Notes: generated by a model from the letters alone, not told the origin. Positions 19,061-31,244 are shown, numbered from the stretch's first letter. The stretch is 64,000 nt of DNA from Reticulitermes speratus (GCA_021186555.1 JAJKFL010000005.1:46681635-46745634), one strand, 5' to 3'. Made by a program: numbers and translations.

Positions 19061-21506
19061 CCTATAGAGTCCTTAATATGTCTGAAAAAATTCTCAGTCA
19101 CTGACAGCTAATGAGAATAGCTCGACATAAGGGGCCACCAGATTAGCTCTTTCTTTGCCTGAAGACTGAATCAGAATCGGCTTTCGAAACGTCGTGCTTC
19201 ATTAAAAATTAGACAATACACAAAGTCCAAAAAATAATATTGTGTGAGTGAGCCATACTTAAGAATTTCATCACAAAAATAAAATGAAATAATAATAAGA
19301 GTGTAATATAATTTGCCCCTAAAAATTATTCCATCAGGACATTAGGGTTGTTAAAAGTGTCCTAATGCTGTGCTGGGTTTTGATCTTAAGACGATGTCGG
19401 TTACAGCAGCAGCGATGCAGAAAACAGTGCGCTGAGAATACTCTTGGGACCAGGCAGAATTAAATATAAGAACAAGGAGAAAACGACATATATGGAGAAA
19501 TGAAGGAATGCAGTACGATATTACTGCAGCACTGTACGGCGTCGGTGGTATTTTCAGGCACTCCCTGAAGAGAGTTCAAACATGTTGCAGCCGTGTTGAA
19601 GCGTGCAGGATCTTTACTGAAATTCAGGGTTTTCTTGGCCATAAATATGAATAGTGCTGTCGTCTAAAGTGTGACGCCGGTTAGCCTGGTAGAACTGTAC
19701 ATTTATTTACAGGACCTGATATCCTATAGGACAGCATTGTTAATAATAACAATGACAACAACAATAATATAACATACACCATTATCACAGCCCTATAGAT
19801 TTGAATTCTAAAATATGCATTATGTGTGCCTTAAATTTCGGCTATGTACGGCATCCCATCGTCATTACATTTGTGAAATTAGATTTAAAAACATTCCATA
19901 TACAAAATATGTATGTATGTATACCATATATTTCCTTAACAAATTTTACCTGCCTCGCTCGTATATTTAAACAGTTATGGCCGACAAACCTTAGGCTGAA
20001 CAGAAATTTCGCAGGGCCATATTAATGATTTTCTTTATTTAAAAAAAAATATGATAAATTGAATACTTTCGAAGATAAAGTGTCGTTTCCGCCTCAGAAT
20101 TTTGCGCTTTGACCATTTTGTCATCACTGATGATGTGAAATTAAAATTAACAGTGTTGTGTTGGTTCCCATGGCGTACGTTTTGTGAAACTTTTGTTAAA
20201 ATCTGTCAACTCGGTCAAAAATTTAACACAAGATGCAGGGAGCATGATGAACTCAAATCCTACTTTTTTCCCTTCAAGGAAGAAAATCAGGCTAAAAAGT
20301 ATTCACACTTCCAAGGAAACATCTCTCATTAAAGTTACTACGCTAAAGTAAAATTTTTGCTCCATATTCTGAGAACTAATTTAACCGCGAAGTAAGTGAA
20401 GAGAAACAGAGCAGCAGCTGATTTACATAGTAACGGCTGCCTGCAAAGCGTTTCAGTTTTAAGTCTCTTAGAAGTCCTTAAATCAGGCGCGAACAGGAGG
20501 AAATTCTTTTAGCAAGTGTGAGAATATGAAACTGAACTCCAGTCTCTGTTAATCTGAATGTGGCACAATACTGGCAAGGTTCTGGATATCAGGCAACATC
20601 AAACAGCTTTCGCCGAAATACCTTTCACAAGCAGAATAAGGATCTACACGTTTACTTCATACTTTCTGGATTTAAACAGCCATGGTCCTTAGTTCGATCC
20701 TCCGCCATAGTTTTCTAATTTGGGGCCGTACTCTGGAGATTTTTCCGTTAATCCAATTTATGTTGAGAGGAACGTGGAAAATACGATATTATATTAGGCA
20801 CCACCTCTTTTCATTAATCTAAATTCATAAAGTTTTATGGTATTTCGGACTCGATCATTGTGTCATGCTCGTAATTTTACGTATCCCAGAAGTCTGTCTA
20901 CACAGCACGTGACACAGAGAATGCAGATTTGGCCGAGACCTGTTTATCAGCTGCAAGGTAATCCTTAACACATGTCGAATTTTCACTCATGGCACTGGGT
21001 CAGTTCATGTCAGTAAGGAACTATCGGTTTTGGATGGAACTCACAGCGCGAATTCGGGGTTCTTACTTGTGATAATAAGAGATAATTGCAAACCGTGATT
21101 CAAAATTGAAACCAGCGAAATATTTTCTTATAATTATACACAGCGAGGACTGATTGTGGCGAGAGTTGTTCTTGCATCATTCTTACATTATATTCACATT
21201 ATACTTTTTTCTCTCTTCGCCTCTGGTGAGTCTTCTTTTTTCCCACGCTCACATTCGGCCTTCAGATACCACAGCACTGTGGTTTTGTCGTACCATCAAA
21301 ATTTACAATGGAAGGAATATCATTATCCAAATTAGCGCAGAAAATATTTTCCATGCTTAAAATAAATCTCGCGAAATCAAGTGACTCAAAACTTCGCAGT
21401 CTTATGGTCAATTCGGCGAAGAGGAAAAAAACCAATTAACTAAATCTCAAAGAACAACAAGTGACAGTAACCGCCCTTCGTCTGCGACAATTAATGTTAG
21501 TAAACA
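19061..21506. other. Intergenic, no gene seen
   Basis: Contains CTGAAGACTGAATC..GAAACGTCG (19158-19200), like family F, and a lone tRNA-like AGTTCGATCCTCCGCC at 20692. Frames of 74-76 aa (19801-20332) show no domain. Confidence 0.5.
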
Positions 21507-21515
21507 GCATACAAC

Positions 21516-21774
21516 GCCGATCCCAGTGGCCGTGCGGTCTAAGGCGTGGGTCTGCGGCAGCTCGCTTACTGGGATTGTGGGTTCGAATCCTGCCGGGGAC
21601 ATGGATGTCAGTCTCTTGTGAGTGTTGTGTGTTGTCAGGTAGAGGTCTCTGCGACGAGCTGGTCCCTCGTCCAGAGGAGTCCTACCGAGTGTGGTTTGTC
21701 TGAGTGTGATCGTGAAGCCTCGAAAAATGAGGCGGCCTAGGCCCCCAAGGGGCTGTCGAGCCATTAAAAAAACT
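21516..21774 (+). mobile_element. tRNA-derived SINE family C with 9-bp target duplication
   Basis: Head GCCGATCCCAGTGGCCGTGC, box B GGGTTCGAATCCTGCC, body CTGCGACGAGCTGGTCCCTC and AGAGGAGTCCTACCGAGTGT. GCATACAAC is present at 21507-21515 and 21775-21783. Confidence 0.82.
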
Positions 21775-21783
21775 GCATACAAC

Positions 21784-22782
21784 AGCGCTTCGTAAAGTCA
21801 GCTACTAATGGTTTAATTGACTTTGCGAAATAAATTAATTCATTTAAATAAACTGTGTACCTGCTTCATCGGACATACTATCCTGTAACAATCAGATTCG
21901 TTACCTGCGGTTTGACATCTACCCCCATAAATATGCCCTCGTGATAAATCTTCTTTCGCCTGGGAGCACATTTACACACTCCAACCGAAAGTCGTGTAAA
22001 CTGCAAGAAAGGAAAGTTAGCCGGAATACTTGAATTCCACTAAATTTGCATTTCTTGTCCCTTACGAGAAGTTATAAGATGTAAAAGTTCATTCAATTCC
22101 TTTGGTCAAAGAAGTACTGCGTTGTAAACATGTGTTAAATGAATGTAAATGTTGTAAACGTGTGTTAAATGAATGTAAATGTTCACGTTTTGAACCTCTA
22201 GAGACAAGGTTGTGGTCACGACAACGACCGATTTACCCCAAGGAAGTTCCACAAGAAACCTACGGGCTTCTGCAGGTAGTATGGACGCTCTGGAGGTGAG
22301 AAATATCTCTGGCCTTGCCGGCAATCGAACTGAGATTCCTTGGTCGTCCGGCACGTACCAAATTATTAACAGGAATAATGTACGCAACGCACGTTACGTA
22401 GCGAAATTAAATTCAGTACATGCCCGTCGAATGTTGTCTACATTTTCAGGGAAATTCCAGACAAAAGTTTTCGACATTCTAACAACTGTTTCACGACACA
22501 TAAATCCCATATTCCACATATATCTGAGGCGCTTGATTTGAAAATTTGACTTACATGATATTTGAAGTTCTTATGGTGCTTAGCATTTAGGTCGATGTCT
22601 TCAGATTTATAAGCACATCTAACATCACAGGTGCTTACTAAATTTCCGGATATCGATCCGTCCATCCGTCCAGCCCCTACTCCCCCTACTCTTCCATCTT
22701 TATTGTGGATGTGACAATGTATTCCTCCGAAACATCCACCTACCAGATAATACGGCGTCAAAACTCAAACGTATTTTATAGA
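21784..22782. other. Intergenic, no gene seen
   Basis: Has a short duplication, GTTAAATGAATGTAAATGTT (about 22134-22183), and a minus-strand tRNA-like GGCAATCGAACTGAG at 22320. The 93-109 aa frames are unconvincing. Confidence 0.45.
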
Positions 22783-22844
22783 AGATAAAACACCAACAAA
22801 TGCACAAATTATAAGGTGCAAATTTGCTCCCTATATCATAATTT

Positions 22845-22885
22845 ACCCTACGCGTTTTAGCTCCTCATGAGCCATCATCAGGGGT
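22845..22885 (-). ncRNA. Hammerhead-ribozyme-like motif, mutated core
   Basis: The minus-strand partner in the left palindrome arm. It keeps CTGATGA and both stems, but GAAA has become AAAA, losing the essential G12, so it should be inactive. Confidence 0.4.
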
Positions 22886-23032
22886 TATTTTCTCTATTAT
22901 AGAAGGTGCTTTACAAATGCTGCATCTGTGGATGGCACTTTTGATTATGCACTATTTTGGGCATAAGACATAATCAAAAGTGCCATCCACAGATGCAGCA
23001 TTTGTAAAGCACCTTCTATAATAGAGAAAATA

Positions 23033-23073
23033 ACCCCTGATGATGGCTCATGAGGAGCTGAAACGCGTAGGGT
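23033..23073 (+). ncRNA. Hammerhead-ribozyme-like motif
   Basis: CTGATGA (23037-23043), one extra T, stem II GGCTC/GAGCT (23045-23049, 23055-23059, one G-T pair), GAAA (23060-23063), stem III AC..GT, A at 23069 as cleavage base. Stem I is ACCC (23033-23036) with GGGT (23070-23073). The layout is that of minimal type I hammerheads with a very short stem III, as known from Penelope-like elements. The unpaired T after CTGATGA is non-standard. Confidence 0.5.
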
Positions 23074-23198
23074 AAATTATGATATAGGGAGCAAATTTGC
23101 ACCTTATAATTTGTGCATTTGTTGGTGTTTTATCTTAAATAATAAAATGCACGGTGAATTAAAACTTAAAATTGTATTTTATAGAACCTGAAGTTTCA

Positions 23199-23502
23199 CT
23201 GGGGAACGCGGTGGCGTAGTTGGTTGAGTCACTACGCTACAAGCCGGAAGGTCGCGGGTTCGATTCCCGATAAGGTAATTGAAGTTTGTCTTTGACTAAT
23301 CCTTCCGACCGCACTAAGGCGCTGGGGTCGACTCAGCTTCTAACAGAAATGGTTATCAGGGATATCTCCTGGGCGGGGACAAAGGCGGCCGGTGCTTGGG
23401 GCTGACAACCTTGCCACCTTCATGTGCCGATTGTCTAGATATCCTGGGAGCCACAACCTCCTGGAGCCCTCAGGTCCTGTACATGGGTAGCTTTAACTTT
23501 TA
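23199..23502 (+). mobile_element. tRNA-derived SINE family B
   Basis: Head GAACGCGGTGGCGTAGTTGG and intact box B GGGTTCGATTCCCGAT; body GGGGTCGACTCAGCTTCTAA, ACCTTCATGTGCCGATTGTC. AAGTTTCA occurs at 23191-23198 and 23503-23510. Lies ~60 bp after the palindrome at 22783-23136. Confidence 0.82.
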
Positions 23503-23756
23503 AAGTTTCATTACCGTTTTCACATGGGTTCGCTACTGAACCCTATTTAGAGCCATTTGACATCACTTCATATTTCTCTGTTACGTTCCAATCATATTTT
23601 TTTCCATCTACGCTGAGGTCTCGAAAGTGTTTTTTTTCTCGACACCTGGAACACTAGAAACTGAAACTACTTGTAAAAATATGTGCGGGGCAATGAAAGA
23701 GTTCCAAGCATCTGTCTTCCATTCACATTAAGACCAAATAACTCTGTGTAATGAAA

Positions 23757-23960
23757 TCACTCGCAGCCCACCACCACGATCGTGTGTAGGAGTCGTGGGC
23801 TCGCTACTCCCCAAGTCGCAACACGTGCTGTGCGGGCAGCTCGCTCAGCAGGGGCAGGGAAGAGACGCACTAGCGCCACAGCGGATCGATAGCAACTCAG
23901 CTGCCTGGAGGTGGGGGGGAGTGTAACTAGATGGAATGGCAACTGTTTCCTCCTGTGGTC
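23757..23960. other. GC- and CpG-rich segment
   Basis: About 200 bp with many CpGs (GCTCGCTACTCCCCAAGTCG, ACGCACTAGCGCCACAGCGG) in AT-rich surroundings. A 75-aa minus frame is open by composition. Could be a CpG-rich promoter-like piece or part of an unrecognised repeat. Confidence 0.4.
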
Positions 23961-24104
23961 GGCTAGTCCGGGGTTAGAACACACAGGCTACAAATGAGCT
24001 AGAGCAAAGTGAATAGTTTTAGAAGTCCACAGAGGTAAAGATGATGATATTTTGAAAACTCGCAGCTCCGCCATGTTGATGTATTTACGAAATAAGTTAG
24101 GTTT

Positions 24105-24340
24105 ATTTTTTTTTCTGTGGCGCAAGAGCCCAGCTGGGGCCTAGACCGCCTCATTGTTGAGGTTTCCAGATCACACACAATTAGACAGACACACCCGGTA
24201 GGTCTCTTCTGAAAGAGTGATCAGCTTGTCGCAGAGGCCGCTACCTACACGACACACAACAAATACAACAGAAGAACATCCATGTCCTCAGCAATCAAGC
24301 GACTGCAGACCTCTTAGACCGCGCGGCCACTGGGATCGGC
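24105..24340 (-). mobile_element. tRNA-derived SINE family C with 10-bp target duplication
   Basis: Minus copy with a poly(T) left end, GACCGCCTCATTGTTGAGGT, and the head complement GCGCGGCCACTGGGATCGGC. The box B region has decayed (AGCAATCAAGCG). AGTTAGGTTT lies at 24095-24104 and 24341-24350. Confidence 0.8.
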
Positions 24341-24417
24341 AGTTAGGTTTGTACATGCGACGTATCATATCACTATCACATTAACTGGACACAATTCAGT
24401 AACATTAGTGTCTCTCG

Positions 24418-24550
24418 GCGTCGCACTGTGTGATTTGGTATATACATAAATTCTGCTCCCATTTCTATGGTACTTACACACTGAAGACGGAGGCAGAATG
24501 TTCCCTCGGAACGCTGGTACCGCCCTACCAAACTACACGTCGTCATGTTC
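24418..24550. mobile_element. MITE-like family F copy
   Basis: Left GCGTCGCACTGTGTGATTTG is inverted against CCAAACTACACGTCGTCATG. About 130 bp with no coding. Confidence 0.55.
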
Positions 24551-25567
24551 TAGAAGGCCACAATTCTGACATGCACCGACATGAGAATCTTAAATATCTG
24601 ACACAAACAAACAATCCGCTGCTTCGAATTACTCGAGCGTTGGAACAGCTTTGTTGGCGTATTGACTTCATTAAGAGCTGAACAACCGACGACTCCCCCT
24701 TCCCCCCGGTACCCATTAAATATGCGGCTGTGTGGGACCAAAAACCTGTCTGGAATTCTGAAGGGAACAATGTTTCTTGCCTCAATGAGTGATTGAATTC
24801 ACCATCTCCGGTTTTCCAGCCCTTGGCCTAGTCACTGCAGTTTACATACTATATACAGAGTATATAGTCAGTGCCTTCGAATATATGATGTCATGCACTC
24901 TCGCAGAACGCGCTAAGGATCTTGTGCTGGTCTCCTTTCAAAGGCTCGGTACAGAAATACAGCGCTGCCGCAATGTCTGCGGTGCATTAACCAGCTAAAA
25001 GCCAGTTGTTGGTTTTAGTATACGAGTATACAGCCTTTGTAATGAATGTTGCCATTTCGCGCACGTGCCTCAGAACTGGGCAGTCGGTACTGATATTGTA
25101 GAGGTACTGCATTAACAGTCGTTCTCAGGGGCTGAATAATATGAGGAATTCAATTCCATTGAATATTTGTGCTGTGCACATTATGACACAAAAAGAATTA
25201 CTAGTTTCACATCTGAATTATTTTAAAATGTATACTTACAAGCATTAACGTAACTTGGCTAATAATATTGGGGGGGGGGGGGGGTGCGGAATGAACCATG
25301 AGTGTCTAGGACCTTCAAATCAGTAGCCATAAAATTCTATTCTTAGATAGAAAAAACGTTAGAGGGGCATTTGCTCTCCCTTACTCCCCGCTCTCCCAAG
25401 TTACGCCTATGCTAACAGGGTTTGTGGCGAAACGTTAAAAGACTACAAAGTTTTCGTTTTCTTGTGAAAAATGTCTACTTCTGCTTGTCTAACATAAAAT
25501 AATCCGTTCTTCAAATGTTACTGGATGCACTAATCTCAAAACACGTAGTGACCATTTCCTGACTATC

Positions 25568-25760
25568 AAGATTTAAGTCTTCTGGGATATGACGCCTATT
25601 CGATAGGCGAATAGTCCCCGAAGTTCTGAAGGTTCTTAATGCCTTAATATTTAAATGTATGCCGTCCTGAACTGCTTGATCCCGGAGCTGAAGTCACTAG
25701 AATCATTCGAAACGTCGGAGAACTACTTGCCAAAAGAATCAACGTCACATACCAGAAAAT
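25568..25760. mobile_element. MITE-like family F copy
   Basis: Left CTTCTGGGATATGACGCC, right inner CGAAACGTCGGAGAACTACT and outer CAACGTCACATACCAGAAAA. Confidence 0.5.
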
Positions 25761-27084
25761 GTTCGTCTTCAACAACACCGTTTTAAAAATCAATTCTCGC
25801 ATCCCTATTCGGCCTACTAGTGTCAGAAAAGCACAAATTCTACACAAATTTCACACAAGTTCACTTACTTTGTAGGAGACTGGGTCGTTGAGTAGCGAAA
25901 TAACATTAGAACGCTGCTTCAAAGCGCAGTAAAAAGTGTCTCGTCTTTTGTGAACACCCTATATTTGTCAGTAGTTACAGACAGGATGGAAACTGCTAGG
26001 TTCAGCATGTAAATGAGAAGTATAAATGAATAAAAACGCATTCCACCATAAATTCAGAACACTATACAAACCACATTTAGTCTACTTTGCTGACATTAAA
26101 TCATCTCAAGCTAGAACTTAGAAGCTGCGTATATGAGATCTCTAAGAGCAACGTAAAGAGGTTGAATACAAAATAAGAAATATGAGAACTACGGCAAACT
26201 GAGAATAGAGGAGAAGAAGCAAAGTAATATAAATTAAATTGGAAAAGATATGTAGCTAACAGCAGAATACCAGCATTAGCATACTTGTACTGTATAATCC
26301 CAAGACACATGCGAGATATAGGAAACCCCAGAAGTACACGAAAACACCACTATTAAAATTCTGAACATTTTAAAACATTTGTAGCACCCCTTAAGGTATA
26401 AAAACAGTAACACAAAATTTAAAAATACATTTGCTACCTCACAGTAATCACACTAAATTCAGCAGATAAGAAATAACCAAATGCTCAAAAAAGACACAAA
26501 ACTAATTAGAATTTCCCATTTCAAATTAAATCGGCCCCCGTTAAGTGATGCGGAAGATGAAACGTGTGTACAAAAGGAGACATTAATATGCCATCCATTA
26601 CTATACCTTCAGTTTGCGAAATTTGCAGAGCTACAAACAGTGCAATATAGGTTTATTTATCATTAATTCTTCGAAGAATAAAACCAACTTAAATTATATA
26701 TAGAGATTTATTTCGTACTCAACAGAGAACACTGTGTTCCGGTTAGTAAATCAAATCAAATAATGACATATAGGGAAACAATGGATTCTTTATTGTAAGA
26801 CGAAACACATAAACATAATGTCGGCAAAATTTATAGATTTTAGTGTTAAACTTCTCTGTACATATAAAAACCACTGCAATATAAAAGCTAAAGATCGACA
26901 TTTTCATCTTCTTTTCTTTTGAAATTAATTAAATATATCAGCTGACATGGTTCTCAGAGTTAAAAACCCACCCGGTTTTTCGGCTTTTTCCTAATCTAGG
27001 AATTAGAAATAAAAGGCAAATGTAGTCTTCTCTGTCAACGCCGTGAAGATATATAGAGGGAGTAGATGAATAACTCCACTTATT
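25761..27084. other. Intergenic, AT-rich, no gene seen
   Basis: Long A/T-biased stretch with no recognisable repeat ends or coding motifs. Confidence 0.5.
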
Positions 27085-27295
27085 CATAACTTATACACTG
27101 GTTGGAGGTGAGTGGTTGAAATCACACCCCACCGCTTTACACCGATACCCGTTTAAGGGAAGCCTGGGTGAGCCCCAGAGCATGTCAGTACGCCTTGAAG
27201 AAGAGAAAGATCTCTTTTCTGCAAAGGGGATTCGAACCCCGAACCGTCCAGCCCTTAGCCTAATCACTAAACCTACGCTAACCCGGCTTCCCCTA
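27085..27295 (-). mobile_element. tRNA-derived SINE family D, diverged copy
   Basis: Reverse orientation. The box B region GGGGATTCGAACCCC lies at about 27229-27243, beside CCGTCCAGCCCTTAGCCTAA. The body is reduced to GGGTGAGCCCCAGAG and GAGGTGAGTGGTTG. The head ends near 27291. Confidence 0.6.
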
Positions 27296-27868
27296 ACCTT
27301 AAAAATACAACTAAAACAATGAATTGCAAACTGGTTCTATTATCCCCTTCAAAGTTAGGCGCACCAGTACAACATTTATTTACCAATAAAACAAAATTCT
27401 CCGTCTTTAAGGAATATAATCTACATTTTCTGGGCTTTAATAATAATCATCAGACTTATCTCATAAAAAAATATAGATAAAAGAAGAGGTTCCCTTTCCG
27501 TCGTGACGATAAAGTTACGGATGCACTTTCTAAGCACAGTCCGTTACGTAATGCTGTGCTCAATGTCTGGGCCACGTGACGGACAACACCCAAAAACTCA
27601 GCGGGTTTAAACAATAGTCTGTATATCGTCCTCCGTTTAGCACAAAGGATCAAATCCAAAATTTACGCACGGCGCAACAAATGTCGCATCGTCTATCCAT
27701 TTCTTTAAATAATCTGTAAAACAGTACGAGTTACGAGAAATTTCTACTGGATATAAAATGTGTAGAAATTTCACCCAAAACATTTTTTCACTGCGATAAA
27801 TATGCAGCGGGTACGGGCAAGTTACGCTTGATGTTCGAGCGTAAACACGCGTACAGGGTGAGCTAGAC

Positions 27869-28060
27869 CATGGGTCTCGAACCCGCAGCCCGCCGGGTTG
27901 TATTATTGTATTATCTAAATAGTGTGTATGTGCTATAAAAAGCACACAATAATTAAGGCAGTTAGGTATAACACTTACTGTTATTTTTTCACGTGTGGCC
28001 CGCAAACCAGCCCACAATAACGGGTGTGGCCCTTTGCCATAAAAAGTTTGGATACCCATG
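27869..28060. mobile_element. hAT-type MITE 1
   Basis: The ends are CATGGGTCTCGAACCCG and TTGGATACCCATG (inverted terminal match CATGGGT), with GTGGCCC-type subterminal sequence. It is flanked by AGCTAGAC (27861-27868) and ATCTAGAC (28061-28068). An 8-bp duplication with central TA is typical of Buster-group hAT elements. Confidence 0.65.
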
Positions 28061-28068
28061 ATCTAGAC

Positions 28069-28589
28069 CAGGGCTGGCCAACTTCAACCCACAGGAGGGT
28101 CACATAATACGTTAAGGACTCGCCTGAGGGCCACACTTGTGTATACATATATCGAAGGGAAAGGGGATGCGGGCATGCGGTGGCGCAGTTGGTTGAGGCA
28201 CTACTCTACAAGCCGGAAGGTCGCGGGTTCGATTCCCGATGGTGTCATTCAAATTTTTCATTAACATAATACTTTCGGTCGCACTATGGCCCTGGGGTCC
28301 ACTCAGCCTCTAACAGAAATGAGTACCAGGGGTATCTCCTGGGAGGTAAAGGCGGCCGGTGCGTAGGAGCTGACAACCTTACCACCTTCATGTACCGACT
28401 GTCTAGAAATCTGGGAGCCTCAACCTCCTGGAACCCTAAAGGACTGTCCAGGCCTGTAATGGGATTGCTTTACCTTATTATATTCTGTAGTCCTATTATG
28501 TTATATTTGTTTAACTGTATTACTGAAAATATTCAGGTGACCGAGGGCCGCAAATAATTCCCTCAAGTGCCGCATGTTGGCCAGCCCTG
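28069..28589. mobile_element. hAT-type MITE 2, immediately after MITE 1
   Basis: Terminal inverted repeats are CAGGGCTGGCCAAC and GTTGGCCAGCCCTG. The flanks are ATCTAGAC (28061-28068) and ATATAGAC (28590-28597). It is disrupted by a SINE at 28165-28480; without it the element is about 200 bp. No transposase coding. Confidence 0.8.
28165..28480 (+). mobile_element. tRNA-derived SINE family B nested in a hAT-type MITE
   Basis: Head GGCATGCGGTGGCGCAGTTG, box B GGGTTCGATTCCCGATG, body GGGGTCCACTCAGCCTCTAA, end TGTAATGGGATTGCTTTACC. It splits the MITE at 28069-28589, so it is the younger insertion. Confidence 0.82.
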
Positions 28590-28597
28590 ATATAGAC

Positions 28598-29696
28598 CGT
28601 CCATTACTGTAGTAAGATTCTAAGATACTGTAAATGCATCCACAAATTTTAGTGAAGCTTCCGCCGCAACACTCCATGGCCGGAGTGCCAAAAACTTTCG
28701 TTCCAGAATCTAAGCTGTTACTTCATCGGTTTTTAATAACTTCGTTGCGAAATTAAATTACTTTTAACTCGTTTACTTTCTAGTTCATCCGATATGCAGA
28801 TCCCACTCTGCAGATTACGTAGCAACTTATATCCGTATGTGGTATGTGGTCAATTTTGAAATTGTAATTCGAAGCAATAGCTTCCAGAATACACAATAAC
28901 ATTAGTATTCCATACCATTCTGCTAAACCATAATCCACTTCTGCAAACTCCTGCTTCCTCCGCTCTAATATCTCTACCACACAACCACAATTAATTTAAA
29001 AAAGTTAAAAAAAGTGGATCTCTCCATGAAATTTGAAACGCTTACTTCAAATTCATTAAAATAACATGAACAACTCTGCAGACAGGAATGTAATACATTC
29101 GTATTTTACTGCACATCAAAGGTCCTTACATTTTTATGACTTACTAAGCAATTCTATCTTCATGCTATCCTGACGATAGAGGCAGTATTTTCATCCCAAA
29201 TTCATTAGGTATTTATTAAAATACACGGCGTCAGCTATCGACGGTACGTAATATTAATACTGCATTCCGCATAAACTTCAAATTACACACAAATATGTGA
29301 TTCTGACTGCCGGCGCTGAATAGAAACTCATACGCGCTGAAGGCAAATCTGTCCACGCATCGCGGTCGATATTTATTTTTGGAACTAATTTCCGTGTTTT
29401 ATTTTTGTCAGTCCAACACAACCCTATTTTCTGCAATCACTACGTTACTCATTCAGTCTCGCTACATGTTTCGGCAAATTACTCGTATTTTGTCATTGCG
29501 ACGCGAAAAGTATACACAAAACGGCAACCTGCAACGCGATTTTTTTCAGTGTGCAAAATAACACAAACTTTAATTCAAAATTTTTAATTTTCCAAATGTA
29601 AAAATATAGTTTTTGAATAGTTTTGCTACGAGTAGATTTTCACTGAACATTAAAACACTGATTATTTACGAGGAGAATTTTATCTTCTACGAAACG
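28598..29696. other. Intergenic, no gene seen
   Basis: AT-rich. CTACATGTTTCGGC at 29463 resembles the GAAACATGTAG end of the hammerhead-like motifs, but the CTGANGA box is missing. Confidence 0.45.
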
Positions 29697-29870
29697 TCCA
29701 GACCGGCTATGGGGCCCACCCAGCCTTCTACGGAATGGGTGCCGTGTTTCTTTCTCGAGGGTAAAGCAGCCGAAGCGTGACGTTGACTACTCACTCCATA
29801 TACAACCGAGGTTAAAATGAGTGGAGTTTTTCATTCCACAGCGTGGACAGGGACAGATTTACCTTAACTG
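29697..29870 (+). mobile_element. SINE family D fragment lacking the tRNA head
   Basis: It starts at the body motif GTCCAGACCGGCTATGGGGC, continues with GGGTAAAGCAGCCG and GCGTGACGTTGACTACTCAC, then decays. No tRNA-like box A/B precedes it, so it is 5'-truncated. Confidence 0.6.
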
Positions 29871-30134
29871 GTATTTGTTCACTGTCTTGTACACATTCAC
29901 GTAGCTATGGGGCGAGGTAAAAAATCTGCTAATTACGGAGATTTTAACACGTGTTACGAAATTCTTTTCTCCTATAAAGTTGTCTATCGATGTAATGTTG
30001 TCACATTGTACCTGTTCCAAATTCATGAGCGCGCATTTATTTTGTGTCACCGGTTTCAGCGTGTTATTGGTACCCTGCATATGGCGTGGTGACCTTGTTG
30101 GAACCGCCTGTAAGAAAGCAAGGTCTTCAAAGTG

Positions 30135-30424
30135 AAGGTAAAGGTAAAGTTCTCCGTAGAACGGGCCATGAAGGCCCACAGAGGGAGTAGAGCTATAGCT
30201 CTACTCTTTCTTTAACCTCGGCGCTAGATGTGGTTGAGTGGTTAACGTCACGCCCCGGGAGCTTTACTGCCTGGAAAAAGACCCTGTACCCGTTTTATAG
30301 GAGGTTGGGTGGGCCCCAGGGCCGGTCTGGACGGAAGAGGAAAATCTCGCCCCCACCGAGATTCGATCCCCGGACCGTCCAGCCCGTAGCGAGTCGCTAT
30401 ACCGACTACGCTATCTCGGCCCAC
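30135..30424 (-). mobile_element. tRNA-derived SINE family D, near full length
   Basis: The minus-strand head reads GGCCGAGATAGCGTAGTCGG, then GGGGATCGAATCTCGG as box B. The body has GGGCCCACCCAACCTCC, and the tail is the palindrome AGAGCTATAGCTCT with GGCCTTCATGGCCCG. TCAAAGTG occurs on both sides (30127-30134 and 30426-30433), a short target duplication. The best reference copy of family D here. Confidence 0.8.
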
Positions 30425-30739
30425 CTCAAAGTGGCTATGTGATCTCTTTATACAAGAAACATTGCCCATAAAAGCAAAGCACAATCACAAGAGACCACAT
30501 AATATTTTGAGGCCATGTTTGCCGAAGTAGAGAAATTTCTCTGTATCAAGGGGTAAATGTAATAAGGGCGCAGAAGATGACGTAGCGTCACTGTCGACGC
30601 ACACATCAGCCAGGAATAAACACAATGAGAGGAAAACCTCTCTTAGATATACGGAAACAGCTCATTCAGTATAGTGGCTAGAGTACAGGCTGTACGGCAA
30701 AGAAATATGCATTCGATTCACAGAAAAGTAAATTTTTAA

Positions 30740-31240
30740 TTTTTAATTTTTTTTTGTATTTTTGCGTTCTGCTCTTGTAAATCTCTCTTTAGATACGTGG
30801 CACGCTCCTCTTTCTTATATTTTAGGCCCAGTTCTTCTCTCATTTGCTCCGAGCCTTCTGTTGTACTGGTGTCAAAGCATTTTTGACAGAGGTATCAGCC
30901 AAAATGAAAGTTATTTTCTTGTTCTTGTTTACATTCTTGCTCTTTTTGCGTACGGTTTAGGAAGGTTTCGAACGTCCTCTGGAGTAGCAGGATGTGTGCA
31001 ACTTTTGAAGCAGAAGATGATCATTTGGGAGAATCATCAAAATCGCAGGAAGTTCACTGTTGCTACTGGAATCTGCTGCCTCCATAGGAGGGGCAGGTAT
31101 ATCTGCAACGTAATCTTCCATAAATTCCTCATTTTGAAAGATATCGCCGCTGAACAGGTTGTTGCATACATCTGTTATATTACGGATGTTCCTTACATTA
31201 TATATATATATATTATAGAAACTGAGGCAACGACATTGCA
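30740..31240 (-). pseudogene. Unrecognised possible coding remnant
   Basis: The minus frame from 31241 contains an acidic stretch, FMEDYVADIPAPPMEAADSS, then a stop at 30957. The same frame goes on with KKITFILADTSVKNALTPVQ before more stops. The composition looks protein-like, but I do not recognise a family; a decayed transposon ORF is one option. The 160-aa plus frame here is probably its shadow. Confidence 0.22.
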
Positions 31241-31244
31241 TTGA

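Larger units (their letters stand above)
22783..23136. repeat. Long near-perfect palindrome with hammerhead-like motifs
   Basis: The left arm 22783-22949 and right arm 22969-23136 are inverted copies around a ~19-bp spacer, starting AAGATAAAACACCAACAAAT on each strand. Differences are few (for example TTTTAG against TTTCAG at 22855-22861). Each arm carries the motif CCTGATGATGGCTC. Confidence 0.9.
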
